From JAGXTF01 sp044224315 (GTDB lineage Bacteria > Bacteroidota > Bacteroidia > NS11-12g > UBA955), in NCBI GenBank assembly GCA_044224315.1, contig JBGAKR010000001.1, positions 1,240,001-1,304,000 of the forward strand: a stretch of 64,000 nt of DNA, in the 5' to 3' direction. The notes under the pieces are model-generated. The model was not told the origin of the DNA. It made no database searches and saw only the letters and a list, made by a program, of their open reading frames with translations. The translations under genes were made by a program, and so were the position numbers. Positions 1 to 7,992 of the stretch are shown here, one piece after another; positions within the stretch are counted from its first letter, which is position 1; each line of letters begins with the position of its first letter.

Positions 1-946
1 GCACCGAATCGCGGCAGTATTTAACATGTTCCATGCCCCACCAAAGGTTTTTGTATTCTTTTTTGCGCATGGTATCTGCATTGATGGATTGTAAAACCCA
101 GTTTTCGGGCAGTACTTGCTTATGGTTTATACGGCCCGAATCGAGGTACAACAGGCCCAGTTTGGCAAAATCGCGCACGGTGGCAGAGAGGCAGCAGAAG
201 CCCTTTACCTGTTGGTGTTTATTATCATCAATGGTCCACCAGGCCTCAGATTCCATACCGGCGGGTTCCCATAATTTTTGTTGCAGATATGGGTCGGCCG
301 GCATGCCAGTGGCTTTTTCCAAAATCCAGGTAAGCAATTGGCTGTTTGCATTTTCATAATAAAAAGCACCCCCAGGCGGGGCATAAATGTATAGGCTGCG
401 CAACTTGTTGCGGATATTTTTGCCATAATAACTGCGGCCCGCGGCTATTTTTTGACTATTGTAATGCATAGCAATCCCACTGCGCATATCCAGCAAATGC
501 TGAATATTTATGCGACTAAATTGGGTATCTAATGCCAATAATTCGGGCAAATAATCAGTAATTTTATCACTTACAGAATTGATTTTACCCTCTTGCAAAG
601 CAATACCCACCAGGGCGGATAGAAAGGATTTAGACAGTGAAAACCCGTTAAATTTGCTATTAGAATCATAATGGGTTTGATAAAATTCGTATACAATTTT
701 ATGATCCTTGATAATTATTAAACCCAGCGTATTAGACTTAGGTAAAACCGAATCTAATAAATGGCGGTAGTAATAATTATTGTTAAATTGGGTTTGCCAT
801 ACAGCTGCTTTTTGGCTGGAGGCCGGTATGGTTTTATGCGGCAATCGGTTGCCATGTTGCACTTTGGGCACGCCATATCCGATGCTGCGCACTACAAAAC
901 AACCTGTAAAAAACAGGCACAAAATCAAATAAAAATACGATTTCAA
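1..946 (-). CDS. Beta-lactamase-family serine hydrolase, lipoprotein (3' end beyond window)
   Basis: The reading frame runs off the left edge, so the C-terminus is missing. It opens with a TTG codon at 946-944 (an in-frame TAA lies just upstream). The N-terminus LKSYFYLILCLFFTGC is a lipoprotein signal with lipobox FTGC, so the mature protein should be a membrane-anchored lipoprotein. The class C beta-lactamase/DD-peptidase SxxK motif appears as SLSK (about residues 103-106), and a YEN (YxN) motif follows in the sequence YYENANSQ about 100 residues later. These two motifs identify the penicillin-binding-protein-like serine hydrolase fold. The KxG motif would lie off the window. It starts 6 nt after the M28 peptidase stop, so it is probably the last gene of that operon. 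Substrate cannot be told: esterase, peptidase or beta-lactamase activity are all possible. Confidence 0.85.
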   Translation of the reverse strand, partial: MKSYFYLILCLFFTGCFVVRSIGYGVPKVQHGNRLPHKTIPASSQKAAVWQTQFNNNYYYRHLLDSVLPKSNTLGLIIIKDHKIVYEFYQTHYDSNSKFNGFSLSKSFLSALVGIALQEGKINSVSDKITDYLPELLALDTQFSRINIQHLLDMRSGIAMHYNSQKIAAGRSYYGKNIRNKLRSLYIYAPPGGAFYYENANSQLLTWILEKATGMPADPYLQQKLWEPAGMESEAWWTIDDNKHQQVKGFCCLSATVRDFAKLGLLYLDSGRINHKQVLPENWVLQSINADTMRKKEYKNLWWGMEHVKYCRDSV

Positions 947-952
947 AATAAT

Positions 953-2230
953 TTATTGCAAGTTATAAATCAAATCGCGTACCAGTCTGAAAGTACCATT
1001 GTACCCGGCAAATGTAATCGTAGCGGGCACATCAAATACATCGTGATATGAGTTGCGCGGCCCCGCCAGGTATAGAAAAAACGAGGGTACCCCTGCTTCG
1101 GTAAAAAAATAATGATCGCTGTTTGCGGCTTTATTTCGCTTTACCAATTTGGGTAAATAATGGTGGGTGGTATTCAAAGAGTCCATCTGCGCATATTCGT
1201 TTTTAAATACCGTTGCATTTACCACCGTGCCGCCCTCCTCGCCGGTTCCCACCAAATCCAGGTTCATTAAAAAACGGGTTTTATTTAAGGGTACCATCGG
1301 GTTTTGGGTATAATATTCCGAGCCTATTAAACCTGCTTCTTCACCGGCAAATGCCACAAAAACCATGGAATATTTTTGTGGAATTTTTGCATAATACCGG
1401 GCCATATCCAGCATCATAGCCACCCCACAGGCATTGTCGTTGGCCCCTGCAAACATGGCTGTTTTACCCATCATTCCCAGATGGTCGTAATGGGCAGTAA
1501 TAAAAATAAAACTATCGGGTTTTGTACTGCCTTTTACATAGCCCAATACATTTTTTTGTTTGGTATAACCAAATTTAGATTTAACGGTTAAATGGATAGT
1601 GTAATTGTTGCTGCGTTCTATCGAGGTATGCAGTATTTCTATGTGTTTCCAAAAAGTTTGCTGGGTTGCAACGGTCCAGGTGAGTTTCTTTTTTAATTGT
1701 ACAACCTTGTTGTTTTTTATCACAATATTCAACTCGTTTTTATATTTTTTTTCGGTGGCTGCACTCAGGGTATCTATAAATACAAAGTTGTTGTAAAATG
1801 CGCTTTCCTTGCGGCTTAGCGATTGCTTAACCAATTCTTTAAACCAAAGGGTATCCACCAATGTTTCTTCCGAAATTACCGAACTTGCCAGTGCAATTCC
1901 GTCAAAATTATTTACCCCTGCATCTATAATATAATCATACCCGGGCCGCAAAACTTTGCCATTAAAAACCAGGTGAATCTGGTCTACTGTGTTTACATTA
2001 AAATTAAAATTTTGAAAATATTTATTCTTACCCGGCAGGGGTTTTAACCCGGCTTTTTTCATTTCGGCAGCAATAAAATCTGCGGCTTTTACAGCACCGT
2101 TTTTATAATATCCACGGCCATAAAATTTGTTCTGGCACAGGGTATTTATGGTTTTGCGGGCATAAACAGTGTCTTGTGCAACGGCGGTTTGCACGGCCAA
2201 AATGCCAATAATAATGATAATAAAACGCAT
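953..2230 (-). CDS. M28-family zinc metallopeptidase, exported
   Basis: 425-residue protein with a signal peptide (residues 1-19, cut after VAQ). The M28 aminopeptidase zinc-ligand pattern is complete: AHYDH (H247, D249), GANDNA (D265), the AGEEAG pair E297/E298 (catalytic base and ligand), MNLDLVG (D325) and SDHYFF (H373). The catalytic domain occupies residues 230-425; residues 20-230 form an N-terminal region with no domain I can name. Members of this family release N-terminal amino acids or act on modified peptides in the periplasm. It lies 40 nt after the ABC ATPase gene and 6 nt before the serine hydrolase, in the same transcriptional direction. Assignment to the family is firm; substrate is unknown. 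Confidence 0.93.
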   Translation of the reverse strand: MRFIIIIIGILAVQTAVAQDTVYARKTINTLCQNKFYGRGYYKNGAVKAADFIAAEMKKAGLKPLPGKNKYFQNFNFNVNTVDQIHLVFNGKVLRPGYDYIIDAGVNNFDGIALASSVISEETLVDTLWFKELVKQSLSRKESAFYNNFVFIDTLSAATEKKYKNELNIVIKNNKVVQLKKKLTWTVATQQTFWKHIEILHTSIERSNNYTIHLTVKSKFGYTKQKNVLGYVKGSTKPDSFIFITAHYDHLGMMGKTAMFAGANDNACGVAMMLDMARYYAKIPQKYSMVFVAFAGEEAGLIGSEYYTQNPMVPLNKTRFLMNLDLVGTGEEGGTVVNATVFKNEYAQMDSLNTTHHYLPKLVKRNKAANSDHYFFTEAGVPSFFLYLAGPRNSYHDVFDVPATITFAGYNGTFRLVRDLIYNLQ

Positions 2231-2270
2231 GGTATATTTTTAAATTCCCGAATAAACAGGAATTACGGTT

Positions 2271-2951
2271 CTATTGTGATTCGATAACCCCATCGCGCAG
2301 GCGCACCACCCGTTTGGCATATTTGGCAATATCTTCCTCGTGGGTTACCAAAATAATTGTATTTCCGCGTTGGTGTATTTCTTCAAACAGGGCCATAATT
2401 TCCTGGCTGGTTTTGGTATCGAGGTTACCGGTAGGCTCATCGGCCAACAAAAGGCTGGGATTGTTTACCAGGGCGCGGGCCACGGCTACACGCTGGCGTT
2501 GACCCCCGCTAAGCTCGTTGGGTTTGTGGTGCATCCGGTCTGCCAGGCCCACTTCGGTGAGGGCTTTTTCTGCACGGGCCATTCTTTCGGCCTTGCTTAT
2601 ACCGGCGTAAATCAGCGGCAGTGCTACATTTTCCTGGGCTGTTTGGCGGGGCAGCAGGTTAAAGGTTTGAAATATAAATCCAATCTCCTGGTTGCGAATC
2701 TGGCTAAGCTCGGTATCGTGCATGGTGCTCACCATTTTATTATTGAGCACATAGGTGCCGCTGGTGGGGCTATCCAGGCAGCCAATGATATTCATAAGGG
2801 TACTTTTCCCTGATCCGCTGGGGCCCATAAGTGCTACGTATTCGCCGCGCTGTATATCCAGGTTTATACCACGCAGGGCAAATACCTCTTGTTCGCCAAG
2901 CACATAGCGCTTTACAATGTCGCCCAGATGGATGAGGGGAGTATCAGCCAT
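2271..2951 (-). CDS. ABC transporter ATP-binding protein, LolD/MacB type
   Basis: 226-residue nucleotide-binding subunit. Walker A is GPSGSGKST (about residues 43-51), the Q-loop is FIFQTFNLLP, the signature is LSGGQRQRVAVARAL, Walker B is LLLADEPTG, and the H-loop is LVTHE. Length and the EPTGNLD sequence place it in the LolD/MacB/FtsE class, which drives lipoprotein release or efflux rather than substrate import. No cognate LolC/LolE permease is in the window. Its start ATG overlaps the last 8 nt of gatC, so translation is probably coupled. Family assignment is certain; LolD function is inference only. Confidence 0.93.
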   Translation of the reverse strand: MADTPLIHLGDIVKRYVLGEQEVFALRGINLDIQRGEYVALMGPSGSGKSTLMNIIGCLDSPTSGTYVLNNKMVSTMHDTELSQIRNQEIGFIFQTFNLLPRQTAQENVALPLIYAGISKAERMARAEKALTEVGLADRMHHKPNELSGGQRQRVAVARALVNNPSLLLADEPTGNLDTKTSQEIMALFEEIHQRGNTIILVTHEEDIAKYAKRVVRLRDGVIESQ

Positions 2952-3240
2952 TTTGTTCGATTACCTTGGGCACACGGAAAAAATCACTATCTTTTTTAGG
3001 TGCGTTTTTCAGGGCTTCTTCGTGGCTGATTTCCTGTTTTACCTCGTCTTCGCGCAGCACGTTTACATTGGGGGTCATATAAATCAGAGGCTCTACACCG
3101 GTGGTGTCTACCTCATTCAGCTGTTCGCACATTTCCAGTATTTTTTCCAAATCGGTGCGTATGGCTTCTTTTTCGGCCCCTTGAAATTTGAGGCGGGCCA
3201 ACTGGGCCAGCTCATCTACTTTTTCGTTGGTAATTTTCAT
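2944..3240 (-). CDS. gatC: Glutamyl/aspartyl-tRNA amidotransferase subunit C
   Basis: 98-residue GatC. The N-terminal KVDELAQLARLKF and the middle DLEKILEMCEQLNEVDTTGVEPL match the family, with the VEPL sequence and a C-terminal FFRVPKVIE tail that GatC wraps around GatA. It is the small scaffold of the GatCAB complex, which converts misacylated Glu-tRNA(Gln) or Asp-tRNA(Asn) to the correct amide. gatA and gatB are not in the window, as is common in Bacteroidota. It begins 4 nt after the plsC stop and overlaps the ABC ATPase start, so it sits inside the operon DUF4199-plsC-gatC-ABC-M28. Confidence 0.95.
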   Translation of the reverse strand: MKITNEKVDELAQLARLKFQGAEKEAIRTDLEKILEMCEQLNEVDTTGVEPLIYMTPNVNVLREDEVKQEISHEEALKNAPKKDSDFFRVPKVIEQNG

Positions 3241-3244
3241 GCGT

Positions 3245-3985
3245 TTATTTTATGGTTCCGAATTCTTTCAATTTATTTTCAAGTATATGAAAAACCTGCT
3301 CTTTTAGTGCATCGGCATCCTCAGTATTTAGGCCTGCAGTATCAATGGGTCGATGAATGTGCATGCGCATACGTCCGGGTGAGCCTTTCCAGTGGTTGGT
3401 GTCTACACGGTTGTAATTATCGGGCAGGGTTACGGGTACTATCAATGCTCCTTTTTCAATGGCCAGTTTAAAAGCACCACTTTTTAATGGATGCAGGTTG
3501 GGCGCATCGGCAGGTATGCGGCCTTCCGGGAAAATAATCATATCAATGCCCTTGTCAAACTGCACACCGGCATCTAAGAAGGCTTTGTGACTGGCGCGCA
3601 GTTTTTCGCGGTGTACGGGTATGTCAATGGTTTTAAACCAGATTCGGAACAAGGGTACTTTGCCCAATTCCATTTTTGCCATAAAAAAATTAAAGCCGGG
3701 CAAGAATGATCCGCAGGTAAGAATATCCAGGTAGGAAGAGTGATTGGCGCAATAAATACGGCGACGGCCCTTGGGCAGGGGTGCCTCTTTAGTAACGATG
3801 GGAATAATAAAACCCATAATACAGGCCAGGCTGCCCCAAATGCGGCGTTGAAAATGGGCAATGGGGTACAGGGCGCGGTGGCTAAGCCAAATATAGAAGA
3901 GGGGATAGAGCAACAAAAAAAACAAGGCAAACCAAAAACCAGCCCAGCCCAGCCAAATGCGTCCGAGTATGGTTTTCAGCTTCAT
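3245..3985 (-). CDS. plsC: 1-acyl-sn-glycerol-3-phosphate acyltransferase (PlsC-like)
   Basis: 246-residue membrane acyltransferase that would convert lysophosphatidate to phosphatidate in phospholipid synthesis. The catalytic HX4D motif is NHSSYLD, and the acceptor-binding motif is FPEGRI; an N-terminal transmembrane helix precedes them. The start chosen is the ATG at 3985 (MKLKTILGRIW), because it forms a four-base ATGA overlap with the stop of the upstream DUF4199 gene; a 20-residue upstream extension to 4045 lies inside that gene and is unlikely. The product resembles PlsC of glycerolipid synthesis more than an ornithine-lipid acyltransferase, but the acyl acceptor cannot be read from sequence. 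Confidence 0.93.
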   Translation of the reverse strand: MKLKTILGRIWLGWAGFWFALFFLLLYPLFYIWLSHRALYPIAHFQRRIWGSLACIMGFIIPIVTKEAPLPKGRRRIYCANHSSYLDILTCGSFLPGFNFFMAKMELGKVPLFRIWFKTIDIPVHREKLRASHKAFLDAGVQFDKGIDMIIFPEGRIPADAPNLHPLKSGAFKLAIEKGALIVPVTLPDNYNRVDTNHWKGSPGRMRMHIHRPIDTAGLNTEDADALKEQVFHILENKLKEFGTIK

Positions 3986-4509
3986 TCGCGTTTCATTCTG
4001 AATAAAAAAGTAATGAGTGCCACCACCATGCCAGTAGAAAGGCACATCAGTAATTGGGTGCGCGCAAAACTGCCTGTGCTGATATTTTCTTCGAAATAGG
4101 ATTTAGAGCGGGTAATTTCTTCAATGCGTTTTGCCGGGGTAAGGGTAGTATCCTGGTTTATTTTATTTTCTATCATCACGTAATTCCGATCCCGCATATC
4201 CTTTACAATATCAGTGCGGTTAAACATTACATGCTGGTAGGCTGCAATATCACAAATGGCCACAATAACACAAACCATAAGTGCACCAAATAAGGCTTTA
4301 CCCATATTAATGGGCTTATCGGTTTTTAGTTGGCTTATGCTTTTAATAAATAAAAACACCCCAATCATGGGTATAAGAATATTGGCTATTACCGGAACAG
4401 CAGAAGCAAAAGTTCTTTCGCGATATAGCCCGTTGATGTACTGAATCAGCAGCATGGCGGCACTCATAGAGCCTAATGCCAATCCATACAGGGCCACTTT
4501 TTTAAACAT
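3982..4509 (-). CDS. DUF4199 family membrane protein
   Basis: 175-residue integral membrane protein with four predicted helices (about residues 5-25, 40-58, 72-92, 150-170) and a soluble loop of about 50 residues between helices 3 and 4. This arrangement is that of the DUF4199 family, which is nearly restricted to Bacteroidota and has no established function. It heads the operon that continues with plsC (ATGA overlap). A perfect -7 element lies only 5 nt upstream of the ATG, so the mRNA should have almost no leader. Confidence 0.85.
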   Translation of the reverse strand: MFKKVALYGLALGSMSAAMLLIQYINGLYRERTFASAVPVIANILIPMIGVFLFIKSISQLKTDKPINMGKALFGALMVCVIVAICDIAAYQHVMFNRTDIVKDMRDRNYVMIENKINQDTTLTPAKRIEEITRSKSYFEENISTGSFARTQLLMCLSTGMVVALITFLFRMKRE

Positions 4510-4513
4510 GCGG

Positions 4514-4521
4514 CAAAATTA
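4514..4521 (-). promoter_or_regulatory. -7 promoter element of DUF4199-plsC-gatC operon
   Basis: On the minus strand this reads TAATTTTG, a perfect match to the Bacteroidota TAnnTTTG element. It ends 5 nt from the ATG at 4509. No clear -33 TTG is seen at the usual spacing, so the call rests on the -7 element and its position. Confidence 0.5.
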
Positions 4522-4591
4522 AGCAAACCACCCTCTTTTTGGGCTGCAAATTACAGATACTTACTGTGGGGGTAAAATTTGGGTGATGCGC

Positions 4592-4903
4592 TTACTCGGG
4601 TTGCGACTCAAAATCATCGCGGCGGGCGTATTCATCAAAATCGTACTCGGGCAATAAATTGCTTTTTACATGGCTGATGGTTTCATTCAGCGCATCGGCA
4701 AACTTGTTAAAGTCTTCTTTATACAGGTGAATTTTGGTTTTGATGTAGTTGCCGTCATCAAATTTGCTGCGCTTGCTTTCTGTGATGGTTACGTAGTAGT
4801 CGCTGTTTCTGGTGGCTTTTACATCAAAGAAATACGTCCGCTTTCCTGCCCTGATTTTTTTGGAAAAAATCTCCTCTTGCCCGTTGTGGTTGTCCTCTGT
4901 CAT
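4592..4903 (-). CDS. PUR family DNA/RNA-binding protein (DUF3276)
   Basis: 103-residue basic/acidic protein. The core RTYFFDVKATRNSDYYVTIT and the later HLYKEDFNKFADALNETI match the single-PUR-repeat proteins (DUF3276) found across Bacteroidota and in Borrelia. Proteins of this family bind single-stranded DNA or RNA as dimers. The tail is strongly acidic (EYDFDEYARRDDFESQPE). It is monocistronic by appearance, with its own promoter and more than 60 nt to each neighbour. Family assignment is confident; the cellular target is unknown. Confidence 0.88.
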   Translation of the reverse strand: MTEDNHNGQEEIFSKKIRAGKRTYFFDVKATRNSDYYVTITESKRSKFDDGNYIKTKIHLYKEDFNKFADALNETISHVKSNLLPEYDFDEYARRDDFESQPE

Positions 4904-4939
4904 CGGATACTCTGGTTTTAAATAGTTTTAATAGCAATA

Positions 4940-4970
4940 CAAATCTATGCTAACTGGGCAAAAAACCAAA
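4940..4970 (-). promoter_or_regulatory. Promoter of the PUR/DUF3276 gene
   Basis: The minus strand carries TTTG (4970-4967), then 19 nt, then TAGATTTG (4947-4940), a complete Bacteroidota TTTG-N19-TAnnTTTG promoter. Transcription would start near 4935, giving a leader of about 30 nt. Confidence 0.7.
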
Positions 4971-4982
4971 AAAAATTCTGAT

Positions 4983-6764
4983 TTACACCGAAATAGTAGA
5001 CTCGGCCGACTGTTTTTTATACAATGAAGCGAATTCTCCGTTCAACGCAAGCAGGTGATCGCGGCTGCCTTTTTCCTTGATTTTGCCATTTTCTAAGAAT
5101 ATAATTTCATCGGCAAAAGCAAGCGGGGCCACTCTATGGCTGATAATCACCGCTGTTTTCCCCTTCAGTTTGTTTACAAATGCACGTATAATTTGCATTT
5201 CGGTAGCGGCATCTACCGCACTCAGGCAATCGTCAAACACATACAATTCGGCATCGCGCATAAGCGCACGGGCTATGGAAACGCGCTGTTTCTGGCCTCC
5301 GCTGAGGGTTACACCCCTTTCACCCAACATGGTATCCAGGCCGTTTGGCATGTTCTCCAGGTCTTTTTCCAATCCGGCAAAGGCAGCGGCCGCCTTTATT
5401 TTATCCAAATCCAGTTTTTCGTCTTCCGATCCAAAACCAATGTTTTCGGCAATCGATTCGCTAAACAAAAAAACGTCCTGGGGTACATAGGCTACATGTT
5501 TTCTAAAATCGTTTAGCGACATATCATCCAGGTTTACGCCATCAATGATAATTTTACCACTATCGGGCTGGTAAAGCCGCATCAGCAGCTGTGCTATGGT
5601 GCTTTTGCCACTGCCCGTGCGGCCTGTAATGCCCAGTATTTTGCCCTTTTGCAATTCCAGATCCAGGTTTTCCAGGGTATTTATTTTGGCATTTTCGTAC
5701 TTAAAGGTCACGTTTTCAAACCGCAGGCTATGGTTAAATACCAGCGGGGCGGCATTGGTGCGTTCCTCTTCGGGTGGGGTTTCTAAAAATTCGTTAATTC
5801 GTTTTTGGCTGGCGGCCGCTTTTTGTACCAATGCGGTGGTCCAGCCCAGGCTGGCTACGGGCCATATCAACATGTTCAGATAAATCAAAAACTCAGCAAT
5901 GTTGCCGGTACTGAATTTGCCTTTGGCCGCTTCAAGTCCGCCCAGGTATAGCACTATCAGCGACGACAAGCCAATAAGCAACAACATAAGCGGAAAGAAA
6001 AGGGAGTTTACCAGTGCCAGTTTCAAATTGCGACGGCGGTATTCTTTGCCCGATTCTTCAAATCCGTTTTTAAAATTCACCTCGGCCCCGAAAGATTTGA
6101 TTACCCTGATGCCGGCAAAAGTTTCCTGGGTATAGGTGGTAATGCCCGATAGCTGGGTTTGTATATCCGTGGTGCGCTTATTTATAATGGTACTTACTTT
6201 ATAAATAGAGTAGCTGAGAATGGGCATTGGAATAAGCACGTATAGCGACAATTGCGGGTTTACGCTAAACATTTGAAACAACACCGTTATGAAAGTAAAA
6301 ATGATATTTACAAAATACATTACGGCAGGTCCGGTGTACATGCGCACATTGCTTACATCTTCGCCAATGCGGGCCATCATATCGCCGGTAAAATTTTTAC
6401 GGTAAAATCCAGTGCCCAGTTTTTGGTAGTGGTGGTAAATGTCGTTTTTGAGGTCATTCTCAATTTTGCGCGATACCACCACAATATGCTGGCGCATATA
6501 AAACATAAAAACACCCTTAACCAGCGAAGAAAGGATAATCAGAAATCCGAAACCCAGAGAGGCCCACACAATGCGGCTAATAAATACCTGGCCACCCAGT
6601 GAGGTGGTGATATGCTTGTAAAACACCGCTTCATCCAAACCCTGCCTTACAAATACCGGGACGTATACCGCAAAAATATTAGACAAGATAATGCACAAAA
6701 TGCCCAATAACATTTTCCAGCCATAGCGTTTAAAGTAAATATTAAGGGCAAAAAGTTCCTGCAT
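4983..6764 (-). CDS. ABC exporter, fused permease-ATPase (MsbA/MdlA-like)
   Basis: 593-residue half-transporter: six transmembrane helices in residues 1-320 and a nucleotide-binding domain from about 345. Walker A is GRTGSGKST (381-389), the signature LSGGQ (487-491), and the H-loop histidine is H543. Walker B reads YVFDD (508-512): the catalytic glutamate is replaced by aspartate at 512, as in the degenerate subunit of heterodimeric exporters such as MdlA/BmrC. No partner half-transporter is adjacent. Substrate could be lipid, lipid-linked sugar or drug. A TAATTTTG -7 element lies about 11 nt upstream of the ATG. Confidence 0.92.
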   Translation of the reverse strand: MQELFALNIYFKRYGWKMLLGILCIILSNIFAVYVPVFVRQGLDEAVFYKHITTSLGGQVFISRIVWASLGFGFLIILSSLVKGVFMFYMRQHIVVVSRKIENDLKNDIYHHYQKLGTGFYRKNFTGDMMARIGEDVSNVRMYTGPAVMYFVNIIFTFITVLFQMFSVNPQLSLYVLIPMPILSYSIYKVSTIINKRTTDIQTQLSGITTYTQETFAGIRVIKSFGAEVNFKNGFEESGKEYRRRNLKLALVNSLFFPLMLLLIGLSSLIVLYLGGLEAAKGKFSTGNIAEFLIYLNMLIWPVASLGWTTALVQKAAASQKRINEFLETPPEEERTNAAPLVFNHSLRFENVTFKYENAKINTLENLDLELQKGKILGITGRTGSGKSTIAQLLMRLYQPDSGKIIIDGVNLDDMSLNDFRKHVAYVPQDVFLFSESIAENIGFGSEDEKLDLDKIKAAAAFAGLEKDLENMPNGLDTMLGERGVTLSGGQKQRVSIARALMRDAELYVFDDCLSAVDAATEMQIIRAFVNKLKGKTAVIISHRVAPLAFADEIIFLENGKIKEKGSRDHLLALNGEFASLYKKQSAESTISV

Positions 6765-6774
6765 AACCCGCTGG

Positions 6775-6782
6775 CAAAATTA
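6775..6782 (-). promoter_or_regulatory. -7 promoter element of the ABC exporter gene
   Basis: Minus strand reads TAATTTTG, matching TAnnTTTG, 10 nt upstream of the start codon at 6764. No convincing -33 element was found at 19-21 nt. Confidence 0.45.
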
Positions 6783-6965
6783 ATCCGAAGCGCAAAGAAA
6801 GCCGCATTTTTTATTTTGTCGTAAATCTACTACCCGTTCAGACAAAAAAGAATAAACAATTATCTGCATTTTTACAATTTTATTTCGTCCAAACCCCTTT
6901 AAATAACGGTTAAATCTGGATTATCATTTAAATGTAAGTTGTTAAAAAAATATTAAAAAATATTT

Positions 6966-6993
6966 TTTGTTATCACAAAAATACCTAACTTTG
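6966..6993 (+). promoter_or_regulatory. Promoter of small RNA copy 1
   Basis: TTTG at 6966-6969 and a perfect TAACTTTG -7 element at 6986-6993 on the plus strand. The spacing is 16 nt, slightly short. Predicted transcription start is near 6998-7000, exactly where the conserved sequence shared with copy 2 begins. Confidence 0.6.
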
Positions 6994-6997
6994 TGCC

Positions 6998-7060
6998 GGG
7001 TAGATTTAAGTTTTCATAGCCAGCAGGGCCGGAGTTTTACTCTGGCCTTGTTGCTTTTTA
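6998..7060 (+). ncRNA. Small structured RNA, copy 1 (repeated at 14268-14330)
   Basis: A 26-nt block beginning GGGTAGATTTAAG and continuing to CATAGCCA is identical to a block at 14268. It is followed by a hairpin in which 7021-7034 pairs with 7040-7053 (14 bp including three G-U pairs, loop TTTTA), then CTTTTTA, which has the form of an intrinsic terminator. The two copies differ in loop sequence and in paired positions while keeping the pairing. The RNA would be about 60 nt. It lies between the ABC exporter (divergent) and a convergent prenyltransferase gene, so it is not a leader of a coding gene. The form may correspond to the Rfam Flavo-1 class, but I cannot verify this. Confidence 0.65.
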
Positions 7061-7080
7061 GGCCAATTCGGTTTTTATTC

Positions 7081-7992
7081 TCACATCAGGCTAATCGCAA
7101 ATCCCAGATATTCAATAAAAAACAAAAACCAGAAGTAAAGGTAGAACCTTTTTATGGAATCTGTTTGGTTGATTTTTGTAAACAATACCCCCCCGCAAAA
7201 CATACCTAGAATACCCACTTGTATATATCCCAGGTTGGGAAATAGCGCCGAATCTGCGCTGTTGAATGCCCAAAATGCCGTGCCACTTATGGCCAGTATT
7301 ACCAAAATGCTGCCAGCCCCGAATACAAATCGGGGTGAATAAGCCAATGTTAAGGTTTTAATGGCAAAAACAGCATCGCCTGCCCGGTCGGGGATATCCT
7401 TAAACCATGCAATGGCTATGCTAAAAATTATCATAAGAACACACAATGCCCATATAAAAGCAGGAAGGGCGTATTCTCCGGTAAAAATGGAGTAATACAA
7501 ATTAAAGAATCCCAGGTTTATAAGCACCCCACGCACCGATACTATACTGAGAGCAGCAAAAAAATGGTGGCGTTTAAATTTCAATGGCGGCAGCGAGTAT
7601 GCAGCGCCTATACCGGCAATAAGGGCCAGCAAACCAAAATAAAAAACAGAAACGGCTGCACCTATACCCAACGATATGGCCAGACTTATGAAACATATCC
7701 GCAAAGCCGTGTTGCGTTTTAGCTCACCCGATGCTATGGGCAGATAGGGTTTGTTTATTTTATCATTCTCCACATCAGCCCATTGATTAAGCCCGGTTAT
7801 AAATAAGTTGCAGGCCAGCGCAGCTATAAGTGTTAATACCCAAATACCGGTTTGCCCCATGGGTGTATGGCTATAATAGCGGGCAATGGTATATAGGCTG
7901 CCTACACTTACAAATGTGCCAATAAAAGTATGGGGCCGTGTAAACCGCCATAGCAGATATGCTTTTTGAATAATTTTATTTAATAACCACAT
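7081..7992 (-). CDS. UbiA prenyltransferase, homogentisate phytyltransferase (VTE2)-like
   Basis: 303-residue polytopic UbiA-superfamily enzyme with about nine transmembrane helices. The first Asp-rich motif lies in GLNQWADVENDKINKPYLP followed by IASGEL; the second is WFKDIPDRAGD. Three features recall plant homogentisate phytyltransferase rather than UbiA or MenA: the opening WRFTRPHTFIGT, the NKPYLPIASGE sequence and the KDIPDxxGD motif. Such enzymes join a prenyl diphosphate to an aromatic acceptor with decarboxylation. The ATG at 7992 is preferred (17-nt overlap with the upstream methyltransferase); an extension to 8058 would lie inside that gene. The neighbouring VTE5-VTE6-like fusion suggests a phytyl or related donor, which is inference. 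Confidence 0.85.
   Translation of the reverse strand: MWLLNKIIQKAYLLWRFTRPHTFIGTFVSVGSLYTIARYYSHTPMGQTGIWVLTLIAALACNLFITGLNQWADVENDKINKPYLPIASGELKRNTALRICFISLAISLGIGAAVSVFYFGLLALIAGIGAAYSLPPLKFKRHHFFAALSIVSVRGVLINLGFFNLYYSIFTGEYALPAFIWALCVLMIIFSIAIAWFKDIPDRAGDAVFAIKTLTLAYSPRFVFGAGSILVILAISGTAFWAFNSADSALFPNLGYIQVGILGMFCGGVLFTKINQTDSIKRFYLYFWFLFFIEYLGFAISLM

Noticed and set aside
3985..4045. N-terminal extension of PlsC
   Set aside because: Lies inside the DUF4199 gene; ATG 3985 gives an ATGA overlap and the family's usual length.
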